NCBI RefSeq assembly: GCF_018619185.1
Contig: NZ_JAAXYC010000005.1
Location: forward strand, 1 to 64,000
Reading direction: 5' to 3'
Length of the DNA stretch: 64,000 nucleotides
DNA from: Streptomyces sp. McG3
GTDB lineage: Bacteria > Actinomycetota > Actinomycetes > Streptomycetales > Streptomycetaceae
The notes beneath the pieces are model-generated. The model ran no database searches and had not been told where the DNA came from. It saw only the letters and a list, made by a program, of their open reading frames with translations. This document shows positions 33,638 to 42,119 of this stretch, one piece after another; within the stretch, counting starts at the first letter, position 1, and the number at the start of each line of letters is the position of its first letter. The position numbers were made by a program, and so were the translations under genes.

Positions 33638-35329
33638 TCACAGCGCCTCTCCCTCGTGCGGGTGGGGTCCCCGCTGCACGCCGCCCGCGCCCGGCTCGGC
33701 CTGGTGCGGGATGCGGGCCTCGTCCTGGACCGCCGCGGCCGCCTCGGCGTTCGCCTCGCGGGCCGCGACGACGTCCGCGACGGCGTCGAGCACGCCCCGG
33801 TAGCCGGAACAGCGGCAGAGGTTGCCGCAGAGTGCCTGGCGGGTCTCCAGCTCGCTGGGGGCGTGGTTGCCCTCCAGCAGGTCGTGGACGGTCATCGCCA
33901 TGCCGGGGATGCAGAAGCCGCACTGGACGGCTCCGCAGGCGGACAGGGCGCGCTGGACGTCGGACGGTTCGCCGTCCACGGCGAGCCCCTCGACCGTACG
34001 CACCTCGCTGCCCGCCGCCGTGGCCGCAGGGACCAGGCAGGAGGCGACCAGCCGGCCGTCGACCTGGACGTTGCAGGCTCCGCACTCGCCCTGCGAGCAG
34101 CCGTCCTTGGCCCCGGCGAGGCCGAGGCGCTCGCGGAGCACGTAGAGCAGGGACTCGCCGATCCAGGCGTCGCTGACCGGGCGGTCCACACCGTTGACAT
34201 GGAGCAGGTAGGACGCGGACGGGTGCTCGCTCGGTGCGTCGAGGACAACGGCGTCGGGGGCGGCGATGGCATCGGCTTCCGGGTCGGCTCCCGAAGTCGC
34301 GTCCGGGGCTCCGTCCGGGTCGGCTTCCGGAGTCGCGTCCGGGGCTGCTTCCGGGACCGTGTCCGGTGCCGTGTCCGCTTCGGCCTCGGGAGCGAGTGCC
34401 GCCTCGGGTGCCGTGCCGGGCTCTTCGCCGGCGGGGGCCTCGATGTCGGGGCCGGTCCCCTCGTGCGCCGCCCGGGCTGCCTGTTCTGGCTGTTCCGCCT
34501 GCTCGTCCTGCGCCGGTTCGTCCGTCGCCCGTTCCGCTTCCGGGGTCTGCTCCGCCGCGGGTACGGGGTCGGCCACCGGCTCCGGTTCCGGTGTGGCCCA
34601 GGGGGCGGGGGCGCCGCCGGGGAGCGTTGCCGGGCGGGCGCTGTCCGCGTACCACTGCGGCGTGTGCGCCGAGGCCAGGAACTCGCCCGATTCATCTGGG
34701 AGATCCCCGTCCGCCACCGGAATCGTCCACTGACCGGTATGACCGGCATGACCGGTGTGGTCTGCCTGGCCGGCGTGGTCTCCATGGTTCGACCGGTCGG
34801 CGTGGCTCGCCTGGCCGGCGTGGTTCACCTGGTCCGCGTGGTTCACCTCGTCCGCGTGGCCGGGATGCCCGCCCTCCGGGGCCGCCGTCCCGCCGAACGC
34901 CTCGGTGAAGTTCCACTGGGCCGTGGCGTGCGACGTGTCCTGGTACGGGCCCCGGTAGCCGCCCTGCCCGCCCTGCTGGTTCGGGTCCGGCCAGTGGACC
35001 GCGCCGGACTCCTGAGCGGCCGCGGCCTCTTGGGCGCGCTGCTCGGCCTGGGCCTGCTGGGTCTGCGTCTGGAGCACCCAGCTGCCCGTCGCCGCCGGGT
35101 CCAGACCCGCGGCCGGGGTCAGCGGCAGGATCATCGGGGGGACGTACCCCTGGCCGGGAGCGGCCAGCGGAATGTTCGCCAGGTCCTCCGGCGGGAGGTG
35201 GACGAACGCGGTGGCGTCGGCGTCGAACCCGTCGCCCTGCGGCGTCGGCTCCCAGCCGCCGTAGCGGGGGTCCGGGCCCTCGGGGTGGCCCTGCCGTCCC
35301 TGCTGGTCGGGGTATTCCTCATTGCTCAC
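33638..35329 (-). CDS. Molybdenum hydroxylase [2Fe-2S] subunit with a ~390-residue low-complexity N-terminus
   Basis: The last ~165 residues form the normal small subunit. The plant-type 2Fe-2S cluster motif is CSQGECGAC with a later Cys, and the second cluster is in CGFCIPGM and CGNLCRCSGYRG. Electrons pass from the Mo site through these to FAD. Before it lies a disordered region rich in Gln, His-Ala-Asp repeats (NHADQVNHAGQ) and Ala-Pro-Glu/Asp repeats. Related small subunits have about 160-200 residues, so this 563-residue form is unusual. The GTG at 35329 overlaps the FAD-subunit stop as GTGA. Confidence 0.9.
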   Translation of the reverse strand: MSNEEYPDQQGRQGHPEGPDPRYGGWEPTPQGDGFDADATAFVHLPPEDLANIPLAAPGQGYVPPMILPLTPAAGLDPAATGSWVLQTQTQQAQAEQRAQEAAAAQESGAVHWPDPNQQGGQGGYRGPYQDTSHATAQWNFTEAFGGTAAPEGGHPGHADEVNHADQVNHAGQASHADRSNHGDHAGQADHTGHAGHTGQWTIPVADGDLPDESGEFLASAHTPQWYADSARPATLPGGAPAPWATPEPEPVADPVPAAEQTPEAERATDEPAQDEQAEQPEQAARAAHEGTGPDIEAPAGEEPGTAPEAALAPEAEADTAPDTVPEAAPDATPEADPDGAPDATSGADPEADAIAAPDAVVLDAPSEHPSASYLLHVNGVDRPVSDAWIGESLLYVLRERLGLAGAKDGCSQGECGACNVQVDGRLVASCLVPAATAAGSEVRTVEGLAVDGEPSDVQRALSACGAVQCGFCIPGMAMTVHDLLEGNHAPSELETRQALCGNLCRCSGYRGVLDAVADVVAAREANAEAAAAVQDEARIPHQAEPGAGGVQRGPHPHEGEAL

Positions 35330-36222
35330 GACAGTGCCCTCCCCAGCGCGCGTCGGGCGAGCGCGGCGACGGTGCGCCGCAGGTGCAGTACGGCCGGGGA
35401 CAGCGGCGGGGCCTCTGTTCCGTCGGCCGGTGGTGCGTGGTCGGGGATGCAGGCCGCGGCGACGTACTCGCCGAAGGCGGCCAGCGCGTCGGGGGCCAGG
35501 CCCCGCTCGCCGTCCCAGTCGATCAGCGAGGCGATCCAGCGCTCCGCCTCCAGCGGGCGCAGCGGCATCGGGGCGATGGCGCCGACCGCGCAGCGCACGC
35601 CCCGGCGGGCCGGGTCCAGGACGATGGCGACCGAGGCGGTGGCGCGGCCCGGGCCGGTGCGGCCGGTGGCCTTCAGGAACACCTGCGGGGCGTGCAGCAG
35701 CGGTACGCGGACGAAGCCGATCAGCTCCGCGGGCTCCAGCAGTTCACGGCCGGCCAGCAGGTGGGAGACGGGGATCTCGCGGCGGGCGCCGCCGGGGCCC
35801 GCGATGACCAGCTCGGCCTCCAGCGCTGCCAGCACCGGCAGGGCGTCGCCGGTGGGCGCGGAGGTGACGATGTTGCCGCCGAGCGTGCCGGCGTTGCGGA
35901 TCTGCGGCGGTCCCGCGGCGCGGGCGGAGGCGGCGAGGGCGGGGATCAGGGCGGCGAAGTCGGGTCGCCCCATGCGGGCGTGGGTGAGGCCGGCGCCGAG
36001 GAGCGCGTGGCCGTCCTGGTAGTGCCAGCCGCGCAGCTCGCTGATCCGGCCGAGGCCGACCAGCCCCGAGGGGCGCAGGAGCCCCTTGTTGACGGCCGCC
36101 ATCAGGTCCGTGCCCCCCGCGACCGGAACGGCTGCGGGCATGGCGCCGAGTGCCGCCACGGCCTCGTCCAACGAGGCCGGCAGCGTCACCGACTGCATCG
36201 CCTGCGGTGCGTGCGTGGTCAA
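35326..36222 (-). CDS. Molybdenum hydroxylase FAD-binding subunit
   Basis: This subunit accepts electrons from the iron-sulfur clusters. The FAD-binding PCMH-type domain starts at LDEAVAALGAMPAAVPVAGGTDLM and includes QIRNAGTLGGNIVTSAPTGD, the typical flavin loop. The C-terminal CO dehydrogenase-type domain (TASVAIVLD) completes it. The TTG at 36222 (LTTHAPQ) is chosen because GAAGGGG lies about 9 bases upstream; an ATG at 36198 is the alternative, and the frame opens to 36312. It is the first gene of the operon; the 350-base gap before the hexosaminidase gene holds its promoter and a terminator. Confidence 0.88.
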   Translation of the reverse strand: MTTHAPQAMQSVTLPASLDEAVAALGAMPAAVPVAGGTDLMAAVNKGLLRPSGLVGLGRISELRGWHYQDGHALLGAGLTHARMGRPDFAALIPALAASARAAGPPQIRNAGTLGGNIVTSAPTGDALPVLAALEAELVIAGPGGARREIPVSHLLAGRELLEPAELIGFVRVPLLHAPQVFLKATGRTGPGRATASVAIVLDPARRGVRCAVGAIAPMPLRPLEAERWIASLIDWDGERGLAPDALAAFGEYVAAACIPDHAPPADGTEAPPLSPAVLHLRRTVAALARRALGRALS

Positions 36223-36522
36223 CCCAGCTGCCCCTTCCCGGTCTCCCGGCTGTCCCGCCTGTTCCGCCGTACGGTACGTGTTCACAGCCCGGACGTGGCA
36301 ACTCTGGCACATCTTCCGATCGGACCGTCGCGAGGGTCCGCGAAGGGTGGATCCGTCCCTGACCTGCGAGATGGCCGGGTTTCGTACTTCTTCGGCGGGG
36401 AGGGTGAATTGCCACTCTTCAGCGAGGCTTGTACGGCTTGTTGTGGTTCGCGGCCTCGCTCCGGCGCGCGGGGGCGGGGTCTCCGGCGCGTGCCGCCGGG
36501 GCTGTTGGCCCCGGACGCGCGC

Positions 36523-36558
36523 CGGCCGCGGCGGTCCCGGAGGACGGCCGCGGCCGGG
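36523..36558 (-). terminator. Terminator of the hexosaminidase operon
   Basis: A perfect 10-pair outer stem (36523-36532 with 36549-36558) with further inner pairing lies 17 bases beyond the hexosaminidase stop codon. The rest of the gap from 36223 shows no gene. Confidence 0.75.
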
Positions 36559-36574
36559 CGGGGCGGTGCGGGGG

Positions 36575-38245
36575 TCACACCAACGGCGGCGCTCCGTCGC
36601 GCGGGAAGCCGAGGACGCCGGGGCGCTGCTGCCGGGGGTACGGGCCGCCCGGCGGGCGGTAGTCCACGCCGAGGGCGTCGAGCCGGGCGTAGTGGGCCGT
36701 CATCCGGGCGTCGAACGCGGCGAAGTCCCGGTCGGCCGGGGCGGGCAGGGCGGACCAGGCGACCTCGGCGAACGCGGCGAGGCGCGGGAAGACCTGGTAG
36801 TCGACGCGGGCCCGGTTCTGCATGACCTCGGTCCAGACGTTGGCCTGGGTGCCCAGGATGTGACGGGCCGCCTCCTCGCTCAGGCCCGGCGGGACGGGCT
36901 CGAAGCGGTAGACGTCCTCCAGGCTGCGGACGTACCCGATGGGCATCGGCTCGTCGGGGCCGCCGTCCTGACGGTGGTCCAGATACACCTGCTGCTCGGG
37001 GCACATGACGACGTCGTGCCCGGCCTCGGCGGCCGCGATGCCGCCGCCGTAGCCGCGCCAGGAGGAGACAGCGGCCCCCTCGGCGAGGCCCCCTTCGAGG
37101 ATCTCGTCCCAGCCGATGAGGCGGCGGCCGCGCTCGGTGAGCCAGGCGTCGAAGTGCCGGATGAACCAGGACTGGAGCCCGTCCTCGTCCTTCACGCCGA
37201 GTTCGGCGATCCGGGCCTGGGCGAGCGGGGACTCCTTCCACTGGTCCTTGGGGCACTCGTCGCCGCCCATGTGGACGAACGGGGAGGTCTCGGCGGGGAA
37301 GAGGTCCAGCACCTCCTCCAGGACGCCCTCGAAGAAGCGCAGGGTGCTGTCGGTGGGGGCGAGTACGTTCGGGTTGACGCCCCAGGTGTCCCAGACGGAG
37401 AGGGCGGTGGTGTCGACGACGTCGGTGTTGCCCAGCTCGGGGTAGGCGCTGATGGCCGCCTGCGAGTGGCCCGGGATGTCGATCTCGGGGACGACCCGGA
37501 TGTGCCGCTCGGCGGCGTAGGCGACGATCTCGCGGATGTCGTCCTGGGTGTAGAAGCCGCCGTAGGGGGTCTCGTCCCACAGCTCGGAGGCCCGGTGGCC
37601 GTACTTGGTGCGTGAGCGCCAGGAGCCGACCTCGGTCAGCCGCGGGTAGCGCTTGATCTCGATGCGCCAGCCCTGGTCGTCGGTGAGGTGGAAGTGGAAG
37701 ACGTTCAGCTTGTGGGCGGCCAGCAGGTCCAGGTAGCGCAGGACGTCGTCCTTGGGCAGGAAGTGCCGTGAGACGTCGAGCATCATGCCGCGCCAGCCGA
37801 AGCGGGGTGCGTCCTCGACGAGGACCGCCGGGACCTCCCAGGCGCGGCTCGGGGCGAGCGGTGCGCGCCGGAAGGCGTCCGGGCCGAGGAGCTGACGGAG
37901 GGTCTGCGCGCCCAGGAAGAGACCCGCCGCGCTGCCGCCCGTCAGGCGTACGGCGTCGGTGTCGACCGCGAGGCGGTACGCCTCGGGGGCCAGCCCTCCG
38001 TCGAGCGTCAGCACGATGCCGTTCTCGCCCGCGCCCTCGGCCAGGGGCAGTCCGGTGGCCGCGCCGAGCGTGGTGCGCAGCCAGCGGGCGACGCCCTCCG
38101 TGCCCGGTGCGGCGCTCAGCGGGGTATCGGGGCCCAGCGGGTACGGCCGCCCGGAGGGGGCCGCCGTCAGGGTGCGCGGGGCCGGGATCAGACCGAGAGC
38201 CGCGGGGTCCGCGGTGTCCGTGTGCTCGGTGTTCCGGGGTGCCAT
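36575..38245 (-). CDS. Beta-N-acetylhexosaminidase, GH20
   Basis: This enzyme removes terminal GlcNAc from chitobiose or other GlcNAc oligosaccharides. The N-terminal GH20b domain covers about residues 20-150. The catalytic TIM barrel begins near RFGWRGMMLDVSRHF. The catalytic Asp-Glu pair is in HMGGDECP at about residues 324-331. No signal peptide is seen, so cleavage is probably cytoplasmic after uptake. The gene follows the sugar permeases by 4 bases and is the last in an operon that starts with the sugar-binding lipoprotein. The upstream DasR site supports GlcNAc-linked control. Confidence 0.93.
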   Translation of the reverse strand: MAPRNTEHTDTADPAALGLIPAPRTLTAAPSGRPYPLGPDTPLSAAPGTEGVARWLRTTLGAATGLPLAEGAGENGIVLTLDGGLAPEAYRLAVDTDAVRLTGGSAAGLFLGAQTLRQLLGPDAFRRAPLAPSRAWEVPAVLVEDAPRFGWRGMMLDVSRHFLPKDDVLRYLDLLAAHKLNVFHFHLTDDQGWRIEIKRYPRLTEVGSWRSRTKYGHRASELWDETPYGGFYTQDDIREIVAYAAERHIRVVPEIDIPGHSQAAISAYPELGNTDVVDTTALSVWDTWGVNPNVLAPTDSTLRFFEGVLEEVLDLFPAETSPFVHMGGDECPKDQWKESPLAQARIAELGVKDEDGLQSWFIRHFDAWLTERGRRLIGWDEILEGGLAEGAAVSSWRGYGGGIAAAEAGHDVVMCPEQQVYLDHRQDGGPDEPMPIGYVRSLEDVYRFEPVPPGLSEEAARHILGTQANVWTEVMQNRARVDYQVFPRLAAFAEVAWSALPAPADRDFAAFDARMTAHYARLDALGVDYRPPGGPYPRQQRPGVLGFPRDGAPPLV

Positions 38246-38249
38246 GCCA

Positions 38250-39155
38250 TCAGTCCTTTACCGCTCCGCCCAGTCCGGAGACGAGGCGTCGCTGTACGAG
38301 TACGAAGAAGACCAGTACGGGAATGGTCATCACCGTCGAGGCTGCCATGATCCCTCCCCAGTCGTTCTCGTCCGGTTTGAAGAAGACCAGCAGCGCCATG
38401 GGCAGCGTCGACTGGGAGGTGTCGCTGATGATGAACGACTTCGCGAACAGGAAGTCGTTCCAGGTGGTGATGAAGGAGAAGACGCTGGTGGCCACGAGGC
38501 CCGGGAAGACCAGGGGGAAGAGGATCTGCCACAGGAAGCGGCTGCGGCTGGCCCCGTCGATGTAGGCGGCCTCCTCCAGGGCTTCGGGGACGGCCTTGAC
38601 GAATCCGCGCAGCATCCAGATGGCGAACGGCAGCGAGAAGGCCAGGTGCGGCAGGATCAGCGAGCCGAGCGTGTTCAGCTGGCCGAAGTCCCGCATCAGG
38701 AAGAACAGCGGGATGGTCAGCGCCTCCACGGGCACCATCTGCGCGACCAGGAACATGATCAGCAGCGTGGTGCGGAACTTGAAGCGGAAGCGGGTCACGG
38801 CGGTGGCGGCGAGGAAGGCGATCAGCGCGGAGAGGATGACGACCGTGCCCGCCACCAGCAGGCTGTTGAGGAAGTAGCGGCCGAAGTCCTGCTGTTCGAA
38901 GACCCGGCGGAACGAGTCGAGCGAGGGGGACAGCGTCCAGGGGCGGGCGTCGGTGGACTGGATCTCCCCGGCCGGCTTGAAGGCGGAGAGCACCATCCAG
39001 TAGAGGGGGAAGGCGACCGCCACGGCGATCAGCAGGGCGGCCGCCTCCGCGGCCAGCCTGCCGGGCCGCTTCACGCGCAGCAGCTTGGCGATGCCGCCGC
39101 CGCGCGTGCCGCCGCTCGCGGGACCGCGTACGGGACTGCCGGTCGTCGCGCTCAC
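38250..39155 (-). CDS. Carbohydrate ABC transporter permease 2 (MalG-like)
   Basis: This is one half of the membrane channel of a sugar importer. Six hydrophobic segments are visible, starting with AAALLIAVAVAFPLYWMVLSAF. The EAA loop is EALEEAAYIDGASRSRFLWQIL in two parts near residues 195-216. The GTG at 39155 overlaps the stop of permease 1 as GTGA, and GAGGAA lies upstream. It shares an operon with the binding protein, permease 1 and hexosaminidase. The ATPase is not in the cluster; in Streptomyces MsiK commonly energises such importers. Confidence 0.92.
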   Translation of the reverse strand: MSATTGSPVRGPASGGTRGGGIAKLLRVKRPGRLAAEAAALLIAVAVAFPLYWMVLSAFKPAGEIQSTDARPWTLSPSLDSFRRVFEQQDFGRYFLNSLLVAGTVVILSALIAFLAATAVTRFRFKFRTTLLIMFLVAQMVPVEALTIPLFFLMRDFGQLNTLGSLILPHLAFSLPFAIWMLRGFVKAVPEALEEAAYIDGASRSRFLWQILFPLVFPGLVATSVFSFITTWNDFLFAKSFIISDTSQSTLPMALLVFFKPDENDWGGIMAASTVMTIPVLVFFVLVQRRLVSGLGGAVKD

Positions 39156-40132
39156 AGTTCCTCCCCCTGGCGCCTCATCAGGCGCAGATAGACCAGCGTG
39201 ACGGCCAGCAGGATCACCAGCATCACGACGCCGATCGCGGATCCGAGGCTGTACTGCGAGGACGCGAACGCCTTCTGGTACGCGTACACGTTGAGCACCA
39301 GGTTCTGGCCGGCGATGCCGCCGCCGTTGGTCATCACGTAGATCTGGGTGAAGACCTTGAAGTCCCAGATGATCGACTGGATGGTGACGACGATCAGGAT
39401 GGGCTTGAGCATCGGCGCCATGATGGTGCGCCAGATCCGCCACTGGGACGCGCCGTCCAGCGAGGCGGCCTCCAGCACTTCGGTCGGGATGGCCCGGATG
39501 CCCGCGTACACGGTGACCATCACGAACGGGAACGAGCACCACAGGACCGCGAAGAGCACCACGGCGAACGCGCTGTAGCGCCCGTACATCCAGGAGAAGT
39601 CGCCGAGTCCCAGCATCTTGTTGACCGGTCCGAAGTCGGGGTCGAAGAGGAAGACCCAGACGGTGGAGCCGGTGATCGCGGGGGTCGCCCAGGCGCCGAG
39701 CGCGGCCATCATCAGCGCGAGCCGGGGCACGGCGCGGACGCGGGTCAGCAGCACGGCCAGCGCGCAGCCGACGATCAGGGTGGACACCACGCAGGCCGCG
39801 GCGAAGACCACGGTGGCGAGGAGGACCTGCCAGAACTGGCTGTCGTTGAAGAGGGTGGCGTAGTTGCCGAAGCCCTGGAAGGTGGTGGGTTCGCCGCCGC
39901 TGACCTGGGCCTGGGTGTACTCCAGGAACGAGATCAGGCCGAGTTGGTAGATCGGGTAGACCAGCAGCCCGGCGAGCAGGACGAGCGCCGGCAGGAGGTA
40001 GAGCCACGGGGTCCAGCCGGACCGGTTCACGGGCGAGTGCGACCGGCCGCGCCGGGGCGGGCGGGCGGACGGGGTGCCGCCGCCCTTCCCGGCCGCGGGC
40101 GGCACCTTGAGCGAGGTGGTGTGCGTGGTCAT
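39152..40132 (-). CDS. Carbohydrate ABC transporter permease 1 (MalF-like)
   Basis: This 326-residue protein has a basic, Pro-rich N-terminus of about 40 residues. Six membrane segments follow, beginning with PWLYLLPALVLLAGLLVYPIYQLGL. The EAA loop reads VLEAASLDGASQWRIWRTIM. It starts 2 bases after the sugar-binding protein stop and overlaps permease 2 by 4 bases. Its partner lipoprotein determines the substrate, probably chitobiose or another GlcNAc oligosaccharide. Confidence 0.92.
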   Translation of the reverse strand: MTTHTTSLKVPPAAGKGGGTPSARPPRRGRSHSPVNRSGWTPWLYLLPALVLLAGLLVYPIYQLGLISFLEYTQAQVSGGEPTTFQGFGNYATLFNDSQFWQVLLATVVFAAACVVSTLIVGCALAVLLTRVRAVPRLALMMAALGAWATPAITGSTVWVFLFDPDFGPVNKMLGLGDFSWMYGRYSAFAVVLFAVLWCSFPFVMVTVYAGIRAIPTEVLEAASLDGASQWRIWRTIMAPMLKPILIVVTIQSIIWDFKVFTQIYVMTNGGGIAGQNLVLNVYAYQKAFASSQYSLGSAIGVVMLVILLAVTLVYLRLMRRQGEEL

Positions 40133-40134
40133 CG

Positions 40135-41439
40135 TCAGCCCGCGTCGGTGAAGGCCGTGTCCATCTTCTTCGCCGCGTCGTCCGAGGCCTGGGCCACGTC
40201 CTTACGGCCGGAGACGATCTCCTGGAACATCGTCGGCAGGACCAGCGAGGCGTCGATCTGGCCCCAGGCGGGCGAGGCGGGGACGAACTTGGCGCCCGCG
40301 CCCAGGGTCTGGACGAACGGGGCGACGAAGGGCTCCTTCTTCGCGGCGTTGTCCAGGACGTCGGTGTAGGTGGGCAGGAAGCCCATCGCGTCGAACATCT
40401 CGGCCTGGGCCTTCTTGCCGCTGAGCGACTTCATCAGGTCGACGGCGAGGGTGCGGTGCGAACTGCTCTTGAGGACGCCGAGGTTGTTGCCGCCCGCGAA
40501 GGCGGGGGCGATGGAGTTCTTGGCGACGCCGGGCAGCGGGACGACGGCGTACTTGCCCTTGACCGCGCCCGCCTCGACGGCCGCGTGGCTGAAGTCGCCG
40601 CCGATGGCCATGGCGGCCTTGCCGGAGGCGAAGGCGGTCACGGTGGCGTTGCCGCCCATGGAGGCGCACTTGGCGGCCGGGCAGTTGTCGTCGCCGAAGA
40701 GGGAGGTGTAGGTCTCGATGCCCTTGCGGGACTTCTCGCTGTTGATGCCCGACTTGTACGTCCCGCCGGTCTCGCCCGCGAGTTCGCCGCCGTTGGCCCA
40801 GATGAAGGGCATCGCGCCGTAGGTGTACGCGCCGCCGACCGCGAGGCCGTAGAGGTCGGGCTTGGCCTTGCGGATCTTCTTGGCGGTGGAGATCAGCTCG
40901 GCCTGCGACTTCGGGGCCTCGATGCCGAGGTCCTCGAAGACGTCGGTGCGGTAGTAGAGGGCCCGGACGCCGACGAAGAAGGGTGCGCCGTAGACCTTGT
41001 CGCCGACGGTGACCGACTGCTTGGCGATCGGGTCGGTGTCCTTGGCCTCGTCCCAGGCGCCGAACTCCTCGGTGATGTCCGCGAGTCCGCCGTCCTTGAC
41101 GTATCCGGCGGTGTCGGAGTTGCCGTACTCGATGAGGTCCGGGGCGCTCTTGGGGTCGTTGAACGCGGCCTTGATCCGCTGCGCGCGGGTGTCGACCGGT
41201 ATGTACTCGACCTCGACCTCCGTGCCCTTGTGGGCCTTCTCGAACGCGGCGACGGCCGAGTCGACGACCTTCTCCTTGGGCTTGTTGCCGACCTCCTGGA
41301 AGAGCCAGACACGGAGCGTGCCGCTCTTCTCGTCACCCTTCGCACTGGTGTCGGAGGTCTGCGGCGCGCAGGCGGTGGCGGTGAGGCCGGCCAGCACAAG
41401 CGCCGCAGCCGGGGCGGCAATTCGGGCAGAAAGCTTCAT
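40135..41439 (-). CDS. Sugar-binding lipoprotein of an ABC importer
   Basis: This is the extracellular solute-binding protein of the MalE family. The signal peptide ends at ATACAP with the lipid-modified Cys at about residue 24. The fold starts with TLRVWLFQEVG, and the sugar-binding core includes SAPDLIEYGNSDTAGYVKDGG and AGGNNLGVLKSS. The length of 434 residues is typical. It is the first gene of the operon, about 100 bases from a DasR site and 22 bases from a palindrome. No GGAGG is evident; translation may use a weaker site. Confidence 0.93.
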   Translation of the reverse strand: MKLSARIAAPAAALVLAGLTATACAPQTSDTSAKGDEKSGTLRVWLFQEVGNKPKEKVVDSAVAAFEKAHKGTEVEVEYIPVDTRAQRIKAAFNDPKSAPDLIEYGNSDTAGYVKDGGLADITEEFGAWDEAKDTDPIAKQSVTVGDKVYGAPFFVGVRALYYRTDVFEDLGIEAPKSQAELISTAKKIRKAKPDLYGLAVGGAYTYGAMPFIWANGGELAGETGGTYKSGINSEKSRKGIETYTSLFGDDNCPAAKCASMGGNATVTAFASGKAAMAIGGDFSHAAVEAGAVKGKYAVVPLPGVAKNSIAPAFAGGNNLGVLKSSSHRTLAVDLMKSLSGKKAQAEMFDAMGFLPTYTDVLDNAAKKEPFVAPFVQTLGAGAKFVPASPAWGQIDASLVLPTMFQEIVSGRKDVAQASDDAAKKMDTAFTDAG

Positions 41440-41460
41440 CCGGAACCCCTACCGGTCATG

Positions 41461-41479
41461 CGTTGCACCATGTGCAACG
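41461..41479. promoter_or_regulatory. Perfect palindrome near the start of the sugar operon
   Basis: Perfect 8-base arms cgttgcac-cat-gtgcaacg sit 22 bases upstream of the lipoprotein start. A third half-site gtgcaacg occurs at 41573-41580. It has the look of a LacI- or ROK-type operator and may act with the nearby DasR site. Confidence 0.6.
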
Positions 41480-41534
41480 TGCGTTTCGTTCTGCACAACT
41501 GGCAGGAGAGTAGATCCGCGTTCCGGCGACGACA

Positions 41535-41550
41535 AGTGGTCTCGACCACT
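41535..41550. promoter_or_regulatory. DasR-responsive element (dre)
   Basis: The 16-mer AGTGGTCTCGACCACT matches the known dre palindrome (AGTGGTCTAGACCACT) at 15 of 16 positions. It lies about 96 bases upstream of the sugar-binding lipoprotein gene. DasR is the GntR-type repressor of GlcNAc and chitin metabolism and is relieved by GlcNAc-6-phosphate or GlcN-6-phosphate. The downstream operon ends with a hexosaminidase, so the site fits its context. Confidence 0.85.
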
Positions 41551-41585
41551 CTGTGACCAGCGGATGCAGCCCGTGCAACGCGACG

Positions 41586-41656
41586 GCCCGGTCACCGAGG
41601 GTGACCGGGCAAGCGGAAGGCCCCCGGGGCGTGCGGTGTCGCACGCCCCGGGGGCC
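41586..41656. terminator. Two tandem terminator hairpins after the DUF3039 gene
   Basis: One stem has perfect 11-base arms (41586-41596 and 41600-41610, loop gag). The next has perfect 17-base arms (41619-41635 and 41640-41656, loop gtgt) and lies 22 bases beyond the DUF3039 stop. Together they insulate the sugar operon promoter from the upstream gene. Confidence 0.85.
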
Positions 41657-41678
41657 TGACAGCAGGTGGGGTCCGGAC

Positions 41679-41975
41679 CTACTTCTTGTCCTTGCCGCCG
41701 CCCTTGCCCTTGTCCTTGTCGCCGCCGGCGCCCATGGACTCGTAGATCTCCTTGCACATGGGACAGACCGGGTACTTCTTGGGGTCGCGCCCCGGCACCC
41801 AGACCTTCCCGCACAGCGCGACCACGGGAGTGCCCTCCAGGGCACTCGCCATGATCTTGTCCTTCTGGACGTAATGGGCGTAGCGCTCGTGGTCGCCGTC
41901 GCCCCTCGACACCTGCGGCGTCGGCTCGACGAGGGTCCCCGTACCTGCCCCGCGATCGGGCTCAAGAGTGCTCAT
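41679..41975 (-). CDS. DUF3039 zinc-ribbon-like protein
   Basis: This 98-residue protein shows the DUF3039 hallmarks: HYVQKDKIMASALEGTPVVALCGKVW followed by CPMCKEIYESM. The Cys in LCGK and the CPMC pair could bind zinc. A Lys/Gly tail ends it. The ATG at 41975 precedes the conserved region; the frame runs three codons further. It is a widespread actinobacterial protein of unknown role. Its neighbour on the same strand is yqgE-like, 120 bases upstream. Confidence 0.88.
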   Translation of the reverse strand: MSTLEPDRGAGTGTLVEPTPQVSRGDGDHERYAHYVQKDKIMASALEGTPVVALCGKVWVPGRDPKKYPVCPMCKEIYESMGAGGDKDKGKGGGKDKK

Positions 41976-42008
41976 AACCGCCAAGGGTACTGAAAGAGGC
42001 GGCCTCCG

Positions 42009-42119
42009 GTTGAGGGAAGGGTCACCCCCGGTCGAGCGGAGGTTCGTCCCCCAGTTGAACGACGGGGCGGGCCTCGGCCGAGCGGCGGTTCGTCGCTCAG
42101 TTGAGCGAAGGGTCGTCCG
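42009..42119. repeat. Degenerate ~45-bp tandem repeat across the yqgE-like stop codon
   Basis: Units start with gttgarsga at 42009, 42054 and 42100, with lengths of 45 and 46 bases and a partial third copy. The YqgE stop (42097-42099) lies at the unit 2/3 boundary. The copies share the core gagcggMggttcgtcSc. Confidence 0.75.

Noticed and set aside
30547-34176. A 1209-codon plus-strand open frame
   Set aside because: It is antisense to the molybdenum hydroxylase genes, has Arg/Gly/Val-rich low-complexity content and no domain; such frames arise from GC-rich codon bias.
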